5,108 nt of DNA. It comes from an uncultured Pseudoflavonifractor sp. Its GTDB lineage: Bacteria > Bacillota > Clostridia > Oscillospirales > Oscillospiraceae. The position numbers and the translations under genes were made by a program. The first letter of the stretch is position 1. Each line of letters starts with the position of its first letter. The notes beneath the pieces were generated by a model. It made no database searches and had not been told where the DNA came from. It was given only the letters and a program-made list of their open reading frames with translations. The DNA is taken from assembly GCA_947383685.1 (NCBI GenBank), contig CANDEE010000084.1:1-5108 (forward strand). Direction: 5' to 3'. Below, piece by piece: positions 1-5,108 of this stretch.

Positions 1-88
1 GGGGAACCAAATATAGTGGTAAAAAGAAAAAGCGGAAGTGGGGAAAAAGTACTGCTGGAGGAGGGATTTTCCAGTGAAAGAGGCACAA

Positions 89-116
89 AAACCGCCCATA
101 AGGCTATCGGCGGTTT
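89..116 (+). other. Small imperfect hairpin upstream of the TetR gene
   Basis: Arms AAACCGCC (89-96) and GGCGGTTT (109-116) are perfect complements. Inside them, ATA (98-100) can pair with TAT (105-107) across a C-C mismatch, leaving a four-base AGGC loop. There is no T-tract beyond the stem's own TTT, so it is at best a weak terminator for whatever lies left of the window. Its right arm runs into the proposed -35 element of the tetR promoter, so it could instead be a regulatory structure. The structure is visible in the sequence; any function is a guess. Confidence 0.35.
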
Positions 117-142
117 GCCCATATGCAGTATGCGGTTAAAAT
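115..142 (+). promoter_or_regulatory. Possible sigma-A promoter for the TetR gene
   Basis: A -35-like TTGCCC (115-120; four of six bases match TTGACA) and a -10-like TAAAAT (137-142; five of six match TATAAT) are separated by 16 bases. Transcription would begin near 150 and leave a leader of about 100 bases before the tetR start codon. The spacer contains the tandem heptads TATGCAG and TATGCGG. No other pair in 1-252 looked better. This is motif matching by eye only. Confidence 0.35.
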
Positions 143-252
143 TTAGACGAGCTTTTGCCACAACACATGGTTATTTTCAGGCCGGCTATGGCGGGACGGG
201 CTTGATTTACGGCGGGAAAGCCGCTATGATAAGGAAAAGGCGGTGAGGCGAA

Positions 253-849
253 ATGCCGAGAAAGAATACCAGAAATACAAAGGGACGCATTATTTCCACG
301 GCCTGGAAGCTGTTTTACGAGCAGGGATATGAGGATACGACGGTGGAGGACATTGTCTTTGAGTCCGAGACCTCCAAAGGCTCCTTTTACCACTATTTCG
401 ATGGGAAGGACGCCCTGTTGGGCACCCTGGCAAACATATTTGACGAGAAATATGAGCAGCTGAAGGGGTCCATGGACCCGGAGATGGACGCGCTGGACAA
501 GTTGGCCTGGCTGAACCACGAGCTGTTCGCTATGATCGACGCCAGCGTTTCCCTGGACCTGCTGGCCCGGCTTTTATCCACCCAGCTTTTGGCGAAGGGG
601 GAGAAAAGCCTTCTGGACCGGAACCGTACCTATTTCAAGCTCCTGCGCCGAATTGTGGAGGAGGGGCTTGAGGCGGGTCAGCTCCGGAGGGACAGGACGG
701 CAAACGAAATTGTGAAGGCATACGCCCTGTGGGAGCGGGCGCTGCTCTATGACTGGTGCCTGTGCGGCGGGGAATATTCCCTTACCGCCTATACCGACCG
801 GGTGACCCCTCTTTTTCTGGAGGGTTACCGGGCAGCGGGCAGGGAATGA
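253..849 (+). CDS. TetR/AcrR-family transcriptional regulator
   Basis: This is a cytoplasmic one-component DNA-binding regulator of 198 residues, the usual TetR length. The N-terminal DNA-binding domain (about residues 8-55) shows the family pattern: a first helix ending AWKLFYEQGYEDTTVEDI (17-34), then the helix-turn-helix with SKGSFYHYFDGKDAL (41-55), where the G-FYHYF-K core is diagnostic. Residues from about 60 onward form the all-helical ligand and dimerisation domain, which I cannot assign to a ligand class. The ATG at 253 is preceded by GAGG (245-248) only four bases away, with AAGG stretches further up, so the ribosome binding site is modest. Starting at 253 gives the normal short basic tail before helix 1. 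The gene lies 186 bases upstream of a same-strand PutP-type symporter, separated by a large inverted repeat that could be its operator. Family assignment is firm; ligand and targets are unknown. Confidence 0.93.
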   Translation: MPRKNTRNTKGRIISTAWKLFYEQGYEDTTVEDIVFESETSKGSFYHYFDGKDALLGTLANIFDEKYEQLKGSMDPEMDALDKLAWLNHELFAMIDASVSLDLLARLLSTQLLAKGEKSLLDRNRTYFKLLRRIVEEGLEAGQLRRDRTANEIVKAYALWERALLYDWCLCGGEYSLTAYTDRVTPLFLEGYRAAGRE

Positions 850-928
850 AAAAATTTATATTCTCTCTTAAAAAGATTCTTTTGTATCGTCTTTATAAAA
901 AGTAAGATATATAAGTGGATAGATGGAA

Positions 929-976
929 AAATGCAGAACAGAGTATAGAGTTTATTCTATACTCTGTTCTGCATTT
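929..976. repeat. Perfect 21-bp inverted repeat between tetR and putP (operator or terminator)
   Basis: The left arm (929-949) and right arm (956-976) are exact reverse complements over 21 bases, around a six-base loop GTTTAT (950-955). The stem is AT-rich (7 of 21 G/C). It is followed by the T-rich but interrupted run TTTCATTCTTGT on the plus strand, and by TTTTTCC on the minus strand. It could be the Rho-independent terminator of tetR, since no other candidate follows that gene. It could also be a long operator, because its right end reaches the expected -35 position of the putP promoter. An AT-rich stem with a broken T-tract is not a classic terminator. The repeat itself is certain; its role is not. 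Confidence 0.85.
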
Positions 977-993
977 CATTCTTGTAAAAAGTA

Positions 994-1002
994 TGGTATG
1001 AT
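994..1002 (+). promoter_or_regulatory. Extended -10 promoter for putP
   Basis: TG at 994-995, one base, then TATGAT at 997-1002 gives an extended -10 element (TGnTATAAT type, five of six in the hexamer). No good -35 exists at the proper distance: the region 973-979 is ATTTCAT and overlaps the end of the 21-bp inverted repeat. Extended -10 promoters tolerate a weak -35. The -10 is embedded in the short palindrome GGTAT-G-ATACC (995-1005). Initiation near 1009 would give a leader of about 27 bases to the putP ATG, carrying a clear ribosome binding site. Confidence 0.5.
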
Positions 1003-1035
1003 ACCCAGGTTGTAACAGAAAGGAGCGGAGAGAAT

Positions 1036-2568
1036 ATGACCACCGCGCAAATTTGTATTGTTCTGGCCATTGTGGTTTACCTTGCTGCCATGATAGGCAT
1101 AGGCCTGTCCTTCAACAAGACCTCCGGCGGGTCCTCCAACGAGTTCTTCCTGGGGGGACGCCGCCTGGGGCCTATCGTCACCGCCATGAGTGCCGAAGCC
1201 TCCGATATGTCCAGCTATCTTCTGATGGGCCTTCCCGGCCTTGCCTACCTCTGCGGTGTGGCGGAGGTGGGCTGGACGGTAATTGGTCTGGCTGTGGGTA
1301 CTTACCTGAACTGGCTGCTGGTGGCCAGGCGGCTGCGCCGCTATTCGGCGGTGACCGGAGCCATCACCATCCCCGACTTCTTCTCCCGCCGCTACGGGGA
1401 TAACCGCCGCATTCTGGCCTGTGTCGCCGCGGTTATCATCCTGGTTTTCTTCATTCCCTACACTGCCTCCGGATTCAAGGCGGTGGGCACTCTCTTTCAT
1501 AGCCTCCTTGGGGTGGATTACCACGCCGCCATGATCGTAGGAGCCCTGGTCATCATCGGTTACACGGTATTGGGCGGGTTTCTGGCGGTATCCACCACCG
1601 ATCTTGTCCAGAGCGTGGTCATGACTATCGCTATTATAGCGGTGATCCTGTTTGGTGTGAGCCAGGCCGGAGGCTGGGGAGTGGTGATGGAAAATGCCGC
1701 TGCCCTGCCCGGTTATCTGGATTTGACCCGGGGCTATGACACTGCCGAGGGAACCGCGGGGTCCTTTGGACTGCTGAGCATCGCTTCCACCCTGGCCTGG
1801 GGCCTGGGCTATTTTGGGATGCCCCATATCCTGCTGCGGTTTATGGCGATTGAGGACGAAAAAAAGCTGAAAACCTCCCGCCGCATCGCCTCGGTGTGGG
1901 TGGTGCTGTCCATGCTGGCGGCAATTCTTATCGGCATCGTGGGCTACAGCGTTTCGGCGGCGGGGAAGATTCCCTTCCTCACCACCAGCGCCGATTCCGA
2001 GACGGTGGTGATCCAGCTTGCCAACCTGATGGGCGGGAACGGAGTAGGTTTCGCTCTTGTGGCGGGGGTGATCCTGGCGGGTATTCTGGCAGCCACCATG
2101 TCTACCGCCGACTCTCAGCTTTTGACCGCCGCCTCCAGCGTATCCAAAGACTTGATGGAGGAATTTCTGGGCGTCAAAATGAGCGAAAGAGCCTCCATGC
2201 TGGCGGCCCGGGGCACGGTAGTGGCCATCGCCGCCATTGGCGTTCTTCTGGCCTGGGACCCCGACAGCTCGGTATTCCGGGTGGTGTCCTTTGCCTGGGC
2301 GGGCTTTGGGGCGGCCTTTGGCCCGGTGATGCTCTTTGCCCTTTTCTGGAAGCGTTCCAACCGGCAGGGGGCTTTGGCGGGGATGGTGACAGGCGGTGTG
2401 ATGGTCTTTGTCTGGAAGTATCTGGTGGCCCCTCTGGGGGGAGCCTGGGCCATTTATGAGCTGCTGCCCGCTTTTCTTGCTGCCTCTGCCGTTATTGTGG
2501 TGGTGAGCCTTGCCACCCCGGCCCCCGAAAAGGAAATTGTCAGGGTGTTTGACGAGGCCGGAAAATGA
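1036..2568 (+). CDS. putP: Sodium/proline symporter (SSS family, PutP-like)
   Basis: This is an integral membrane Na+/solute symporter of 510 residues, close to the roughly 500 of E. coli PutP. It is expected to import proline driven by the sodium gradient. Hydrophobic segments run almost throughout, starting at residues 5-25, consistent with the LeuT-like fold and its extra helices. The PutP signature SAEASDMSSYLLMGLPG (52-68) contains Asp57 and Ser59, matching E. coli Asp55 and Ser57 of the sodium/proline site. ATMSTADSQLL (353-363) contains Ser356 and Thr357, matching the sodium ligands Ser340 and Thr341. The conserved TIPDFFSRRYGD (111-122), SGFKAVGTLF (145-154) and WGLGYFGMPHILLRFMAI (255-272) are also present. 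The ATG at 1036 has AAAGGAG at 1019-1025, ten bases upstream. The gene appears to be transcribed from its own promoter, with a TetR gene upstream. Substrate is inferred by similarity; another small amino acid is possible. Confidence 0.92.
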   Translation: MTTAQICIVLAIVVYLAAMIGIGLSFNKTSGGSSNEFFLGGRRLGPIVTAMSAEASDMSSYLLMGLPGLAYLCGVAEVGWTVIGLAVGTYLNWLLVARRLRRYSAVTGAITIPDFFSRRYGDNRRILACVAAVIILVFFIPYTASGFKAVGTLFHSLLGVDYHAAMIVGALVIIGYTVLGGFLAVSTTDLVQSVVMTIAIIAVILFGVSQAGGWGVVMENAAALPGYLDLTRGYDTAEGTAGSFGLLSIASTLAWGLGYFGMPHILLRFMAIEDEKKLKTSRRIASVWVVLSMLAAILIGIVGYSVSAAGKIPFLTTSADSETVVIQLANLMGGNGVGFALVAGVILAGILAATMSTADSQLLTAASSVSKDLMEEFLGVKMSERASMLAARGTVVAIAAIGVLLAWDPDSSVFRVVSFAWAGFGAAFGPVMLFALFWKRSNRQGALAGMVTGGVMVFVWKYLVAPLGGAWAIYELLPAFLAASAVIVVVSLATPAPEKEIVRVFDEAGK

Positions 2569-2573
2569 AAAAT

Positions 2574-2619
2574 CTGGCCCCTGATGTTGGGCCGAAAATG
2601 GGGAAAAGCTAGGGGCCAG
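2574..2619 (+). other. Long-loop hairpin directly after putP
   Basis: CTGGCCCCT (2574-2582) is the exact reverse complement of AGGGGCCAG (2611-2619), separated by 28 bases. A competing shorter hairpin pairs GGCCC (2576-2580) with GGGCC (2589-2593), so the two folds exclude each other. There is no T-tract, so it does not look like an intrinsic terminator. It begins five bases after the putP stop codon and could protect the 3' end of the mRNA. Confidence 0.4.
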
Positions 2620-2638
2620 TTATGGAAGAAAAAGGAAA

Positions 2639-2658
2639 ATGTAAAGTAAACTTTACAT
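2639..2658. promoter_or_regulatory. Operator-like 9+2+9 palindrome without an adjacent gene start
   Basis: ATGTAAAGT (2639-2647) and ACTTTACAT (2650-2658) are perfect inverted arms around the centre AA. Its size, symmetry and AT-rich content resemble the binding site of a dimeric helix-turn-helix repressor rather than a terminator. It sits two bases before the bidirectional terminator, between two convergent genes, where no gene start would use it. I see no bound regulator or promoter that explains it. Confidence 0.45.
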
Positions 2659-2660
2659 AC

Positions 2661-2702
2661 AAAAACAGGGCGGGAGAGGAATCCTCTCCCGCCCTGTTTT
2701 TT
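2661..2702. terminator. Bidirectional Rho-independent terminator shared by putP and dpaAB
   Basis: The arms 2661-2680 and 2682-2701 are perfect 20-bp complements around the single central base A2681. In RNA the innermost pairs would open to form the loop. The GC-rich core CAGGGCGGGAGAGG is flanked by five A on the left and six T on the right, so each strand reads a strong stem followed by a U-tract. It lies 92 bases after putP on the plus strand and six bases after the dpaB stop codon on the minus strand, so it can end both convergent transcripts. Confidence 0.95.
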
Positions 2703-2708
2703 GTTGGG

Positions 2709-3299
2709 TTACTCCTTGGGACCCAGCACCAGGGGCTGGATTTGCTCTCCTTTCATGGCGGCGGCTACTGTGTCCGCTACCAGAGAGAAGTCTGCTACCA
2801 GCGAAGTGGGCTTTCCTGTGGGGTCATCCTGCCGGAAGGGAACAAAATAGACATTTTTTTTATCCAAAAGTACCCCAATGTTTTTGGCGGCTCCTGCCAG
2901 GGCATCGTTGGTGGACACCGCCAGAATAAGGGGTCTGCCGTTGCGCAGATGGGCCTTGGCGGCCAGAGTCACGGTGGTATCGGTGATCCCGTTTGCCAGC
3001 TTGGCCAGGGTGTTACCCGTACAGGGGCAGATGACCAGAGCGTCCAGCAGCTTTTTAGGGCCGATGGGTTCAGCCTTGGGCAGAGTGTCGATGACCCGCT
3101 TATCACAGATGCGCTCCATCTCCCGAAGCCAGTCGTGGGCGGCGCCGAAGCGGGTATCCAGGGCGGCGGAATTCTCGGAAACAATGGCCGTCACGTCCCC
3201 AAACCGGGCCTTGACGGCCTCCAGGGCAGACATGGCGGTAGAAAATGTACAGAAGGAGCCGCAGAAGGCAAAGCCGACGCGGCAGGGAGATTCAATCAT
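2709..3299 (-). CDS. dpaB: Dipicolinate synthase subunit B (SpoVFB)
   Basis: This is the flavoprotein-like subunit of dipicolinate synthase. With DpaA it makes dipicolinic acid (pyridine-2,6-dicarboxylate) from the lysine-pathway intermediate in the mother cell; the product is then packed into the spore core with calcium. Numbered from an alternative upstream ATG at 3305 (198 residues), diagnostic stretches are GFAFCGSFCTF (11-21), KAEPIGPKKLLD (77-88), CPCTGNTLAKLANGITD (93-109), STNDAL (131-136) and FRQDDP (157-162), all as in Bacillus SpoVFB. I prefer the ATG at 3299 (196 residues), because AGGAG (3311-3307) is seven bases from it but only one base from the ATG at 3305. The 3305 start would give a four-base ATGA overlap with dpaA. 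Either way, the two genes are translationally coupled. The bidirectional terminator follows six bases after the stop codon. Confidence 0.95.
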   Translation of the reverse strand: MIESPCRVGFAFCGSFCTFSTAMSALEAVKARFGDVTAIVSENSAALDTRFGAAHDWLREMERICDKRVIDTLPKAEPIGPKKLLDALVICPCTGNTLAKLANGITDTTVTLAAKAHLRNGRPLILAVSTNDALAGAAKNIGVLLDKKNVYFVPFRQDDPTGKPTSLVADFSLVADTVAAAMKGEQIQPLVLGPKE

Positions 3300-3301
3300 A
3301 A

Positions 3302-4165
3302 TCATACTCCTAACTCGGTCAATATGTTGTAAATGACGGTCTTGACGGCAAGACCCGCGGAGACCGGGGCGGTCTTGCCGGGGAGGGACAGAGCCCAGAT
3401 GACCTTTACCCCCAGCTCTGAAGCGGCGGCAAAGTCCACCCCTCCGGGCTTGGAGGCAAGGTCAATGACCAGGCACCCCGGTTTCAGGCCGGAAAGCTCC
3501 TCCCGGTTCAGCATGGGGGCGGGAACGGTGTTGACAATGAGGTCGTAGCCGCACAGCCACCTGTCAAGCTGGTCAGACCGCTCCACCCCGCAGCCCCAGA
3601 CCTGGGCCCAGGCCAGATGGTCGAATCTCCGGGCGGCGACGCTTACATTGGCCCCCAGCCCCTTGAGCTGCTGGACCAGCACCTTCCCCAGCCGGCCTGC
3701 TCCGATGATGAGGACCCGGGAACCATGGAGAGTGATGGGCAGCTCCTCCATCGCGATCTGGATGGCCCCCTCGGAGGTAGGGACCGCATTGGCCACCGCC
3801 AGCTCCTCCCGGGCGAAATAGTCCACCAGGCGAAGCCGGCGCTTTTCGGCTTCTTCTTTGAGGGCGGGGGCAGCCCGGCCGACGCAGAGAAGCTGGCCCG
3901 GACGCAGGGCATCCAAAATCTGGACAAGGGGCACCCGCTGGTCGGAAAGGGGGGCGTTGAGATGCTCCCCATCGGCGGCGGGGAGGGGGAGGATCACGCA
4001 GTCGGCAATGGCCGCCCCGGCAAGGCTGTCGGCGCGGAGGGGAGGCTCTACCCCCCTCTCCAGGGCATAGGTATGTACGGTATGGCCGTCCTCGTTGAGA
4101 GCGCGGGCCAGAGTGGCCTGCCTTGGGTCCCCACCGATGACCCAGAAATTCAAACGTTCCCGCAT
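3302..4165 (-). CDS. dpaA: Dipicolinate synthase subunit A (SpoVFA)
   Basis: This is the NAD(P)-binding catalytic subunit of dipicolinate synthase, 287 residues against about 297 in Bacillus. An N-terminal domain begins FWVIGGDPRQATLARAL (7-23), typical of DpaA. A Rossmann nucleotide-binding domain follows, with VLIIGAGRLGKVL (151-163) carrying the GxGxxG-type loop, preceded by the conserved TSEGAIQIAMEE (130-141). Downstream are DLASKPGGVDF (235-245) and LPGKTAPVSAG (261-271), both strongly conserved in DpaA. The ATG at 4165 has GGAGGG (4178-4173) seven bases upstream, an excellent ribosome binding site. A sigma-K-type promoter lies just before that, pointing to mother-cell expression late in sporulation. 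It is the first gene of a two-gene operon with dpaB. The asd and dapG genes that follow dpaB in the Bacillus subtilis operon are absent here. Confidence 0.96.
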   Translation of the reverse strand: MRERLNFWVIGGDPRQATLARALNEDGHTVHTYALERGVEPPLRADSLAGAAIADCVILPLPAADGEHLNAPLSDQRVPLVQILDALRPGQLLCVGRAAPALKEEAEKRRLRLVDYFAREELAVANAVPTSEGAIQIAMEELPITLHGSRVLIIGAGRLGKVLVQQLKGLGANVSVAARRFDHLAWAQVWGCGVERSDQLDRWLCGYDLIVNTVPAPMLNREELSGLKPGCLVIDLASKPGGVDFAAASELGVKVIWALSLPGKTAPVSAGLAVKTVIYNILTELGV

Positions 4166-4194
4166 AGGCGTTCCCTCCAGTCTGTTTGCTGGGC

Positions 4195-4222
4195 TATCCT
4201 ATGCGGGGGAGGGGAAAGAGGT
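4195..4222 (-). promoter_or_regulatory. Sigma-K-type sporulation promoter for dpaAB
   Basis: Read on the minus strand, AC (4222-4221) is followed by 17 bases and then CATAGGATA (4203-4195). This matches the Bacillus sigma-K consensus (AC in the -35 and CATAnnnTA in the -10, spaced 16-17 bases) at every fixed position. Initiation would fall near 4188, giving a leader of about 20-25 bases with the ribosome binding site at 4178-4173. In B. subtilis the orthologous spoVF operon is transcribed by sigma-K, so motif and gene function agree. Sigma-E shares a CATA-type -10 and cannot be fully excluded. Confidence 0.75.
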
Positions 4223-4223
4223 G

Positions 4224-4254
4224 AAAAAGGCGGGACGCAAAATGCGTCCCGCCT
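4224..4254 (-). terminator. Rho-independent terminator of asnA
   Basis: On the minus strand a perfect 12-bp stem, AGGCGGGACGCA (4254-4243) with TGCGTCCCGCCT (4239-4228), closes a three-base TTT loop and continues into four more T (4227-4224). It starts 23 bases after the asnA stop codon. No T-tract follows on the plus strand, so it acts in one direction. The last T lies one base before the C preceding the AC -35 of the dpaA promoter. Confidence 0.92.
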
Positions 4255-4277
4255 GAAAAATAGGGGAAGAAAAGGGG

Positions 4278-5108
4278 TTACAGCAGAATGACTCCCGCGC
4301 TCTCGCAGGCCGTAACGGTATCGGGGTCCCAGATGCCCGCCTGGACCTCTCCAATGTGGGCCCGGCCCAGCAGGTACATACACAGCCGGGATTGACCGAT
4401 GCCGCCGCCGATGGTGAGGGGCAGCTTGCCCTCCAGAAGCAGCTTATGAAATTCCAGCTCCCGCCGCTCGTCGTGACCGGAAACGGTGAGCTGGCGGTCC
4501 ATGGCCTCGGGGTCCACCCGGATACCCATGGAGGAGAGCTCAAAGGCGCTTTCCAGTACACTGTTCCATACCAAAATATCCCCGTTCAGGGTCCAGTCGT
4601 CGTAGTCGGGGGCCCGGCCATCATGAGGCTTGCCCGACTTCAACGCCCCGCCGATGCCCATGAGGAAGGTGAGGGGGTGATCCTTTACCCACAGGTTTTC
4701 CCGCTCCTTGGGAGTCTTGTCGGGCCACGTTTCCTCCAGCTCCAGGGCGGTGACAAAGCTGACCTCCTCCGCTACCTTGGGCAGCTTGCAGAGAACGGGG
4801 AAGGCGGACTGAAGGGTGGCCTGGGTCTCCCGGATGGCCTCCGCGATGGCCTCCACCGTGCGGCGGAGATAGGCCTCGTTCCGGTCCCTGGGAGCGATGA
4901 CCTTCTCCCAGTCCCACTGGTCTACGTACACCGAGTGGAGGTTGTCCAGCTCCTCGTCCCGGCGGATGGCGTTCATGTCGGTATAAAGCCCCTCGCCCAC
5001 CGAAAAATGGTAGCGGTAGAGGGCCATACGCTTCCACTTGGCCAGGGAGTGGACCACCTGGGCGTCGGCCTTGGCACAGGGCACGTCAAAGGAGACAGGC
5101 CGCTCCAC
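4278..5108 (-). CDS. asnA: Aspartate-ammonia ligase (AsnA), N-terminus outside window
   Basis: This enzyme makes asparagine from aspartate, ammonia and ATP with release of AMP and pyrophosphate. It is a cytoplasmic dimer related to class II aminoacyl-tRNA synthetases. The visible 276-277 residues include VVHSLAKWKR (18-27), GEGLYTDMNAIR (38-49), LHSVYVDQWDWE (57-68), RAPDYDDW (165-172), LNGDILVWN (174-182), ELSSMGIRVD (190-199) and the motif-3-like GGGIGQSRL (234-242), all landmarks of AsnA. By comparison with the 330-residue E. coli protein, about 51 N-terminal residues lie beyond position 5108. The GTG at the window edge is therefore an internal valine codon, not the start. The stop is TAA at 4280-4278, followed by its own terminator. 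There is no frameshift or missing motif in the visible part. Confidence 0.96.
   Translation of the reverse strand: MERPVSFDVPCAKADAQVVHSLAKWKRMALYRYHFSVGEGLYTDMNAIRRDEELDNLHSVYVDQWDWEKVIAPRDRNEAYLRRTVEAIAEAIRETQATLQSAFPVLCKLPKVAEEVSFVTALELEETWPDKTPKERENLWVKDHPLTFLMGIGGALKSGKPHDGRAPDYDDWTLNGDILVWNSVLESAFELSSMGIRVDPEAMDRQLTVSGHDERRELEFHKLLLEGKLPLTIGGGIGQSRLCMYLLGRAHIGEVQAGIWDPDTVTACESAGVILL

Noticed and set aside
16..246. 76-codon open frame on the plus strand with a GTG start
   Set aside because: No clear ribosome binding site can be judged at the window edge, no recognisable domain, and an irregular, basic composition. It crosses the hairpin and the likely tetR promoter. Not supported as a gene.
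850..928. Possible second promoter in the AT-rich tetR-putP gap (TTGTAT 882-887, TAAGAT 903-908)
   Set aside because: The spacing is only 15 bases and the region is AT-rich enough to give such matches by chance. Any transcript would have to pass the 21-bp inverted repeat.
976..1827. Long minus-strand open frame of 283 codons opposite putP
   Set aside because: It is the antisense shadow of putP, rich in Gly, His and Gln with no domain pattern. The plus-strand frame has PutP motifs throughout.
2622..3332. Plus-strand open frame of 236 codons overlapping dpaB
   Set aside because: It runs through the bidirectional terminator and is antisense to a well-matched dpaB. Low-complexity glycine-rich translation.
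3617..4291. Plus-strand open frame of 224 codons opposite dpaA
   Set aside because: Antisense shadow of dpaA in GC-rich DNA, with no domain and no promoter or ribosome binding site of note.
1..5108. CRISPR arrays, tRNA or rRNA genes, insertion sequences, phage genes
   Set aside because: Looked for repeated spacers, cloverleaf-like motifs, transposase motifs and terminal repeats. None was seen; the window is filled by five ordinary genes and their control regions.

Overview
The window reads as an ordinary chromosomal segment of an endospore-forming Gram-positive bacterium. The evidence is an intact dipicolinate synthase pair (dpaA-dpaB, found only in spore formers), a promoter in front of it matching the mother-cell sigma-K consensus, AGGAGG-type ribosome binding sites, and Rho-independent terminators. 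The genes look GC-rich by eye and the intergenic stretches AT-rich. That fits a GC-rich clostridial lineage (Oscillospiraceae-like gut bacteria would fit), but the genus is inference and cannot be fixed from this sequence.

Layout. Positions 1-252 hold no convincing gene, only a leader with a small hairpin and a plausible promoter. A TetR-family regulator (253-849, +) is followed by an AT-rich gap. That gap holds a perfect 21-bp inverted repeat and then an extended -10 promoter for a PutP-type sodium/proline symporter (1036-2568, +). Between putP and the convergent genes on the other strand lie a long-loop hairpin, a 9+2+9 operator-like palindrome and a perfect 20-bp bidirectional terminator. 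On the minus strand, reading right to left, come asnA (ammonia-dependent asparagine synthetase, N-terminus cut off by the window edge), its terminator, a sigma-K-like promoter, dpaA and dpaB. The last two overlap by four bases and end at the shared terminator.

How the parts work together. DpaA and DpaB form the enzyme that oxidises the lysine-pathway intermediate to dipicolinic acid in the mother cell late in sporulation. The asnA terminator sits directly against the -35 element of the dpaA promoter, so the spore operon seems insulated from the housekeeping gene upstream. The TetR gene and putP are neighbours on the same strand and may form a regulator-target pair, but nothing in the sequence proves this.

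I found no evidence of a novel defence, mobile or biosynthetic system. The most interesting signals are regulatory: the sigma-K promoter, the 21-bp inverted repeat before putP, and the orphan palindrome at 2639-2658.
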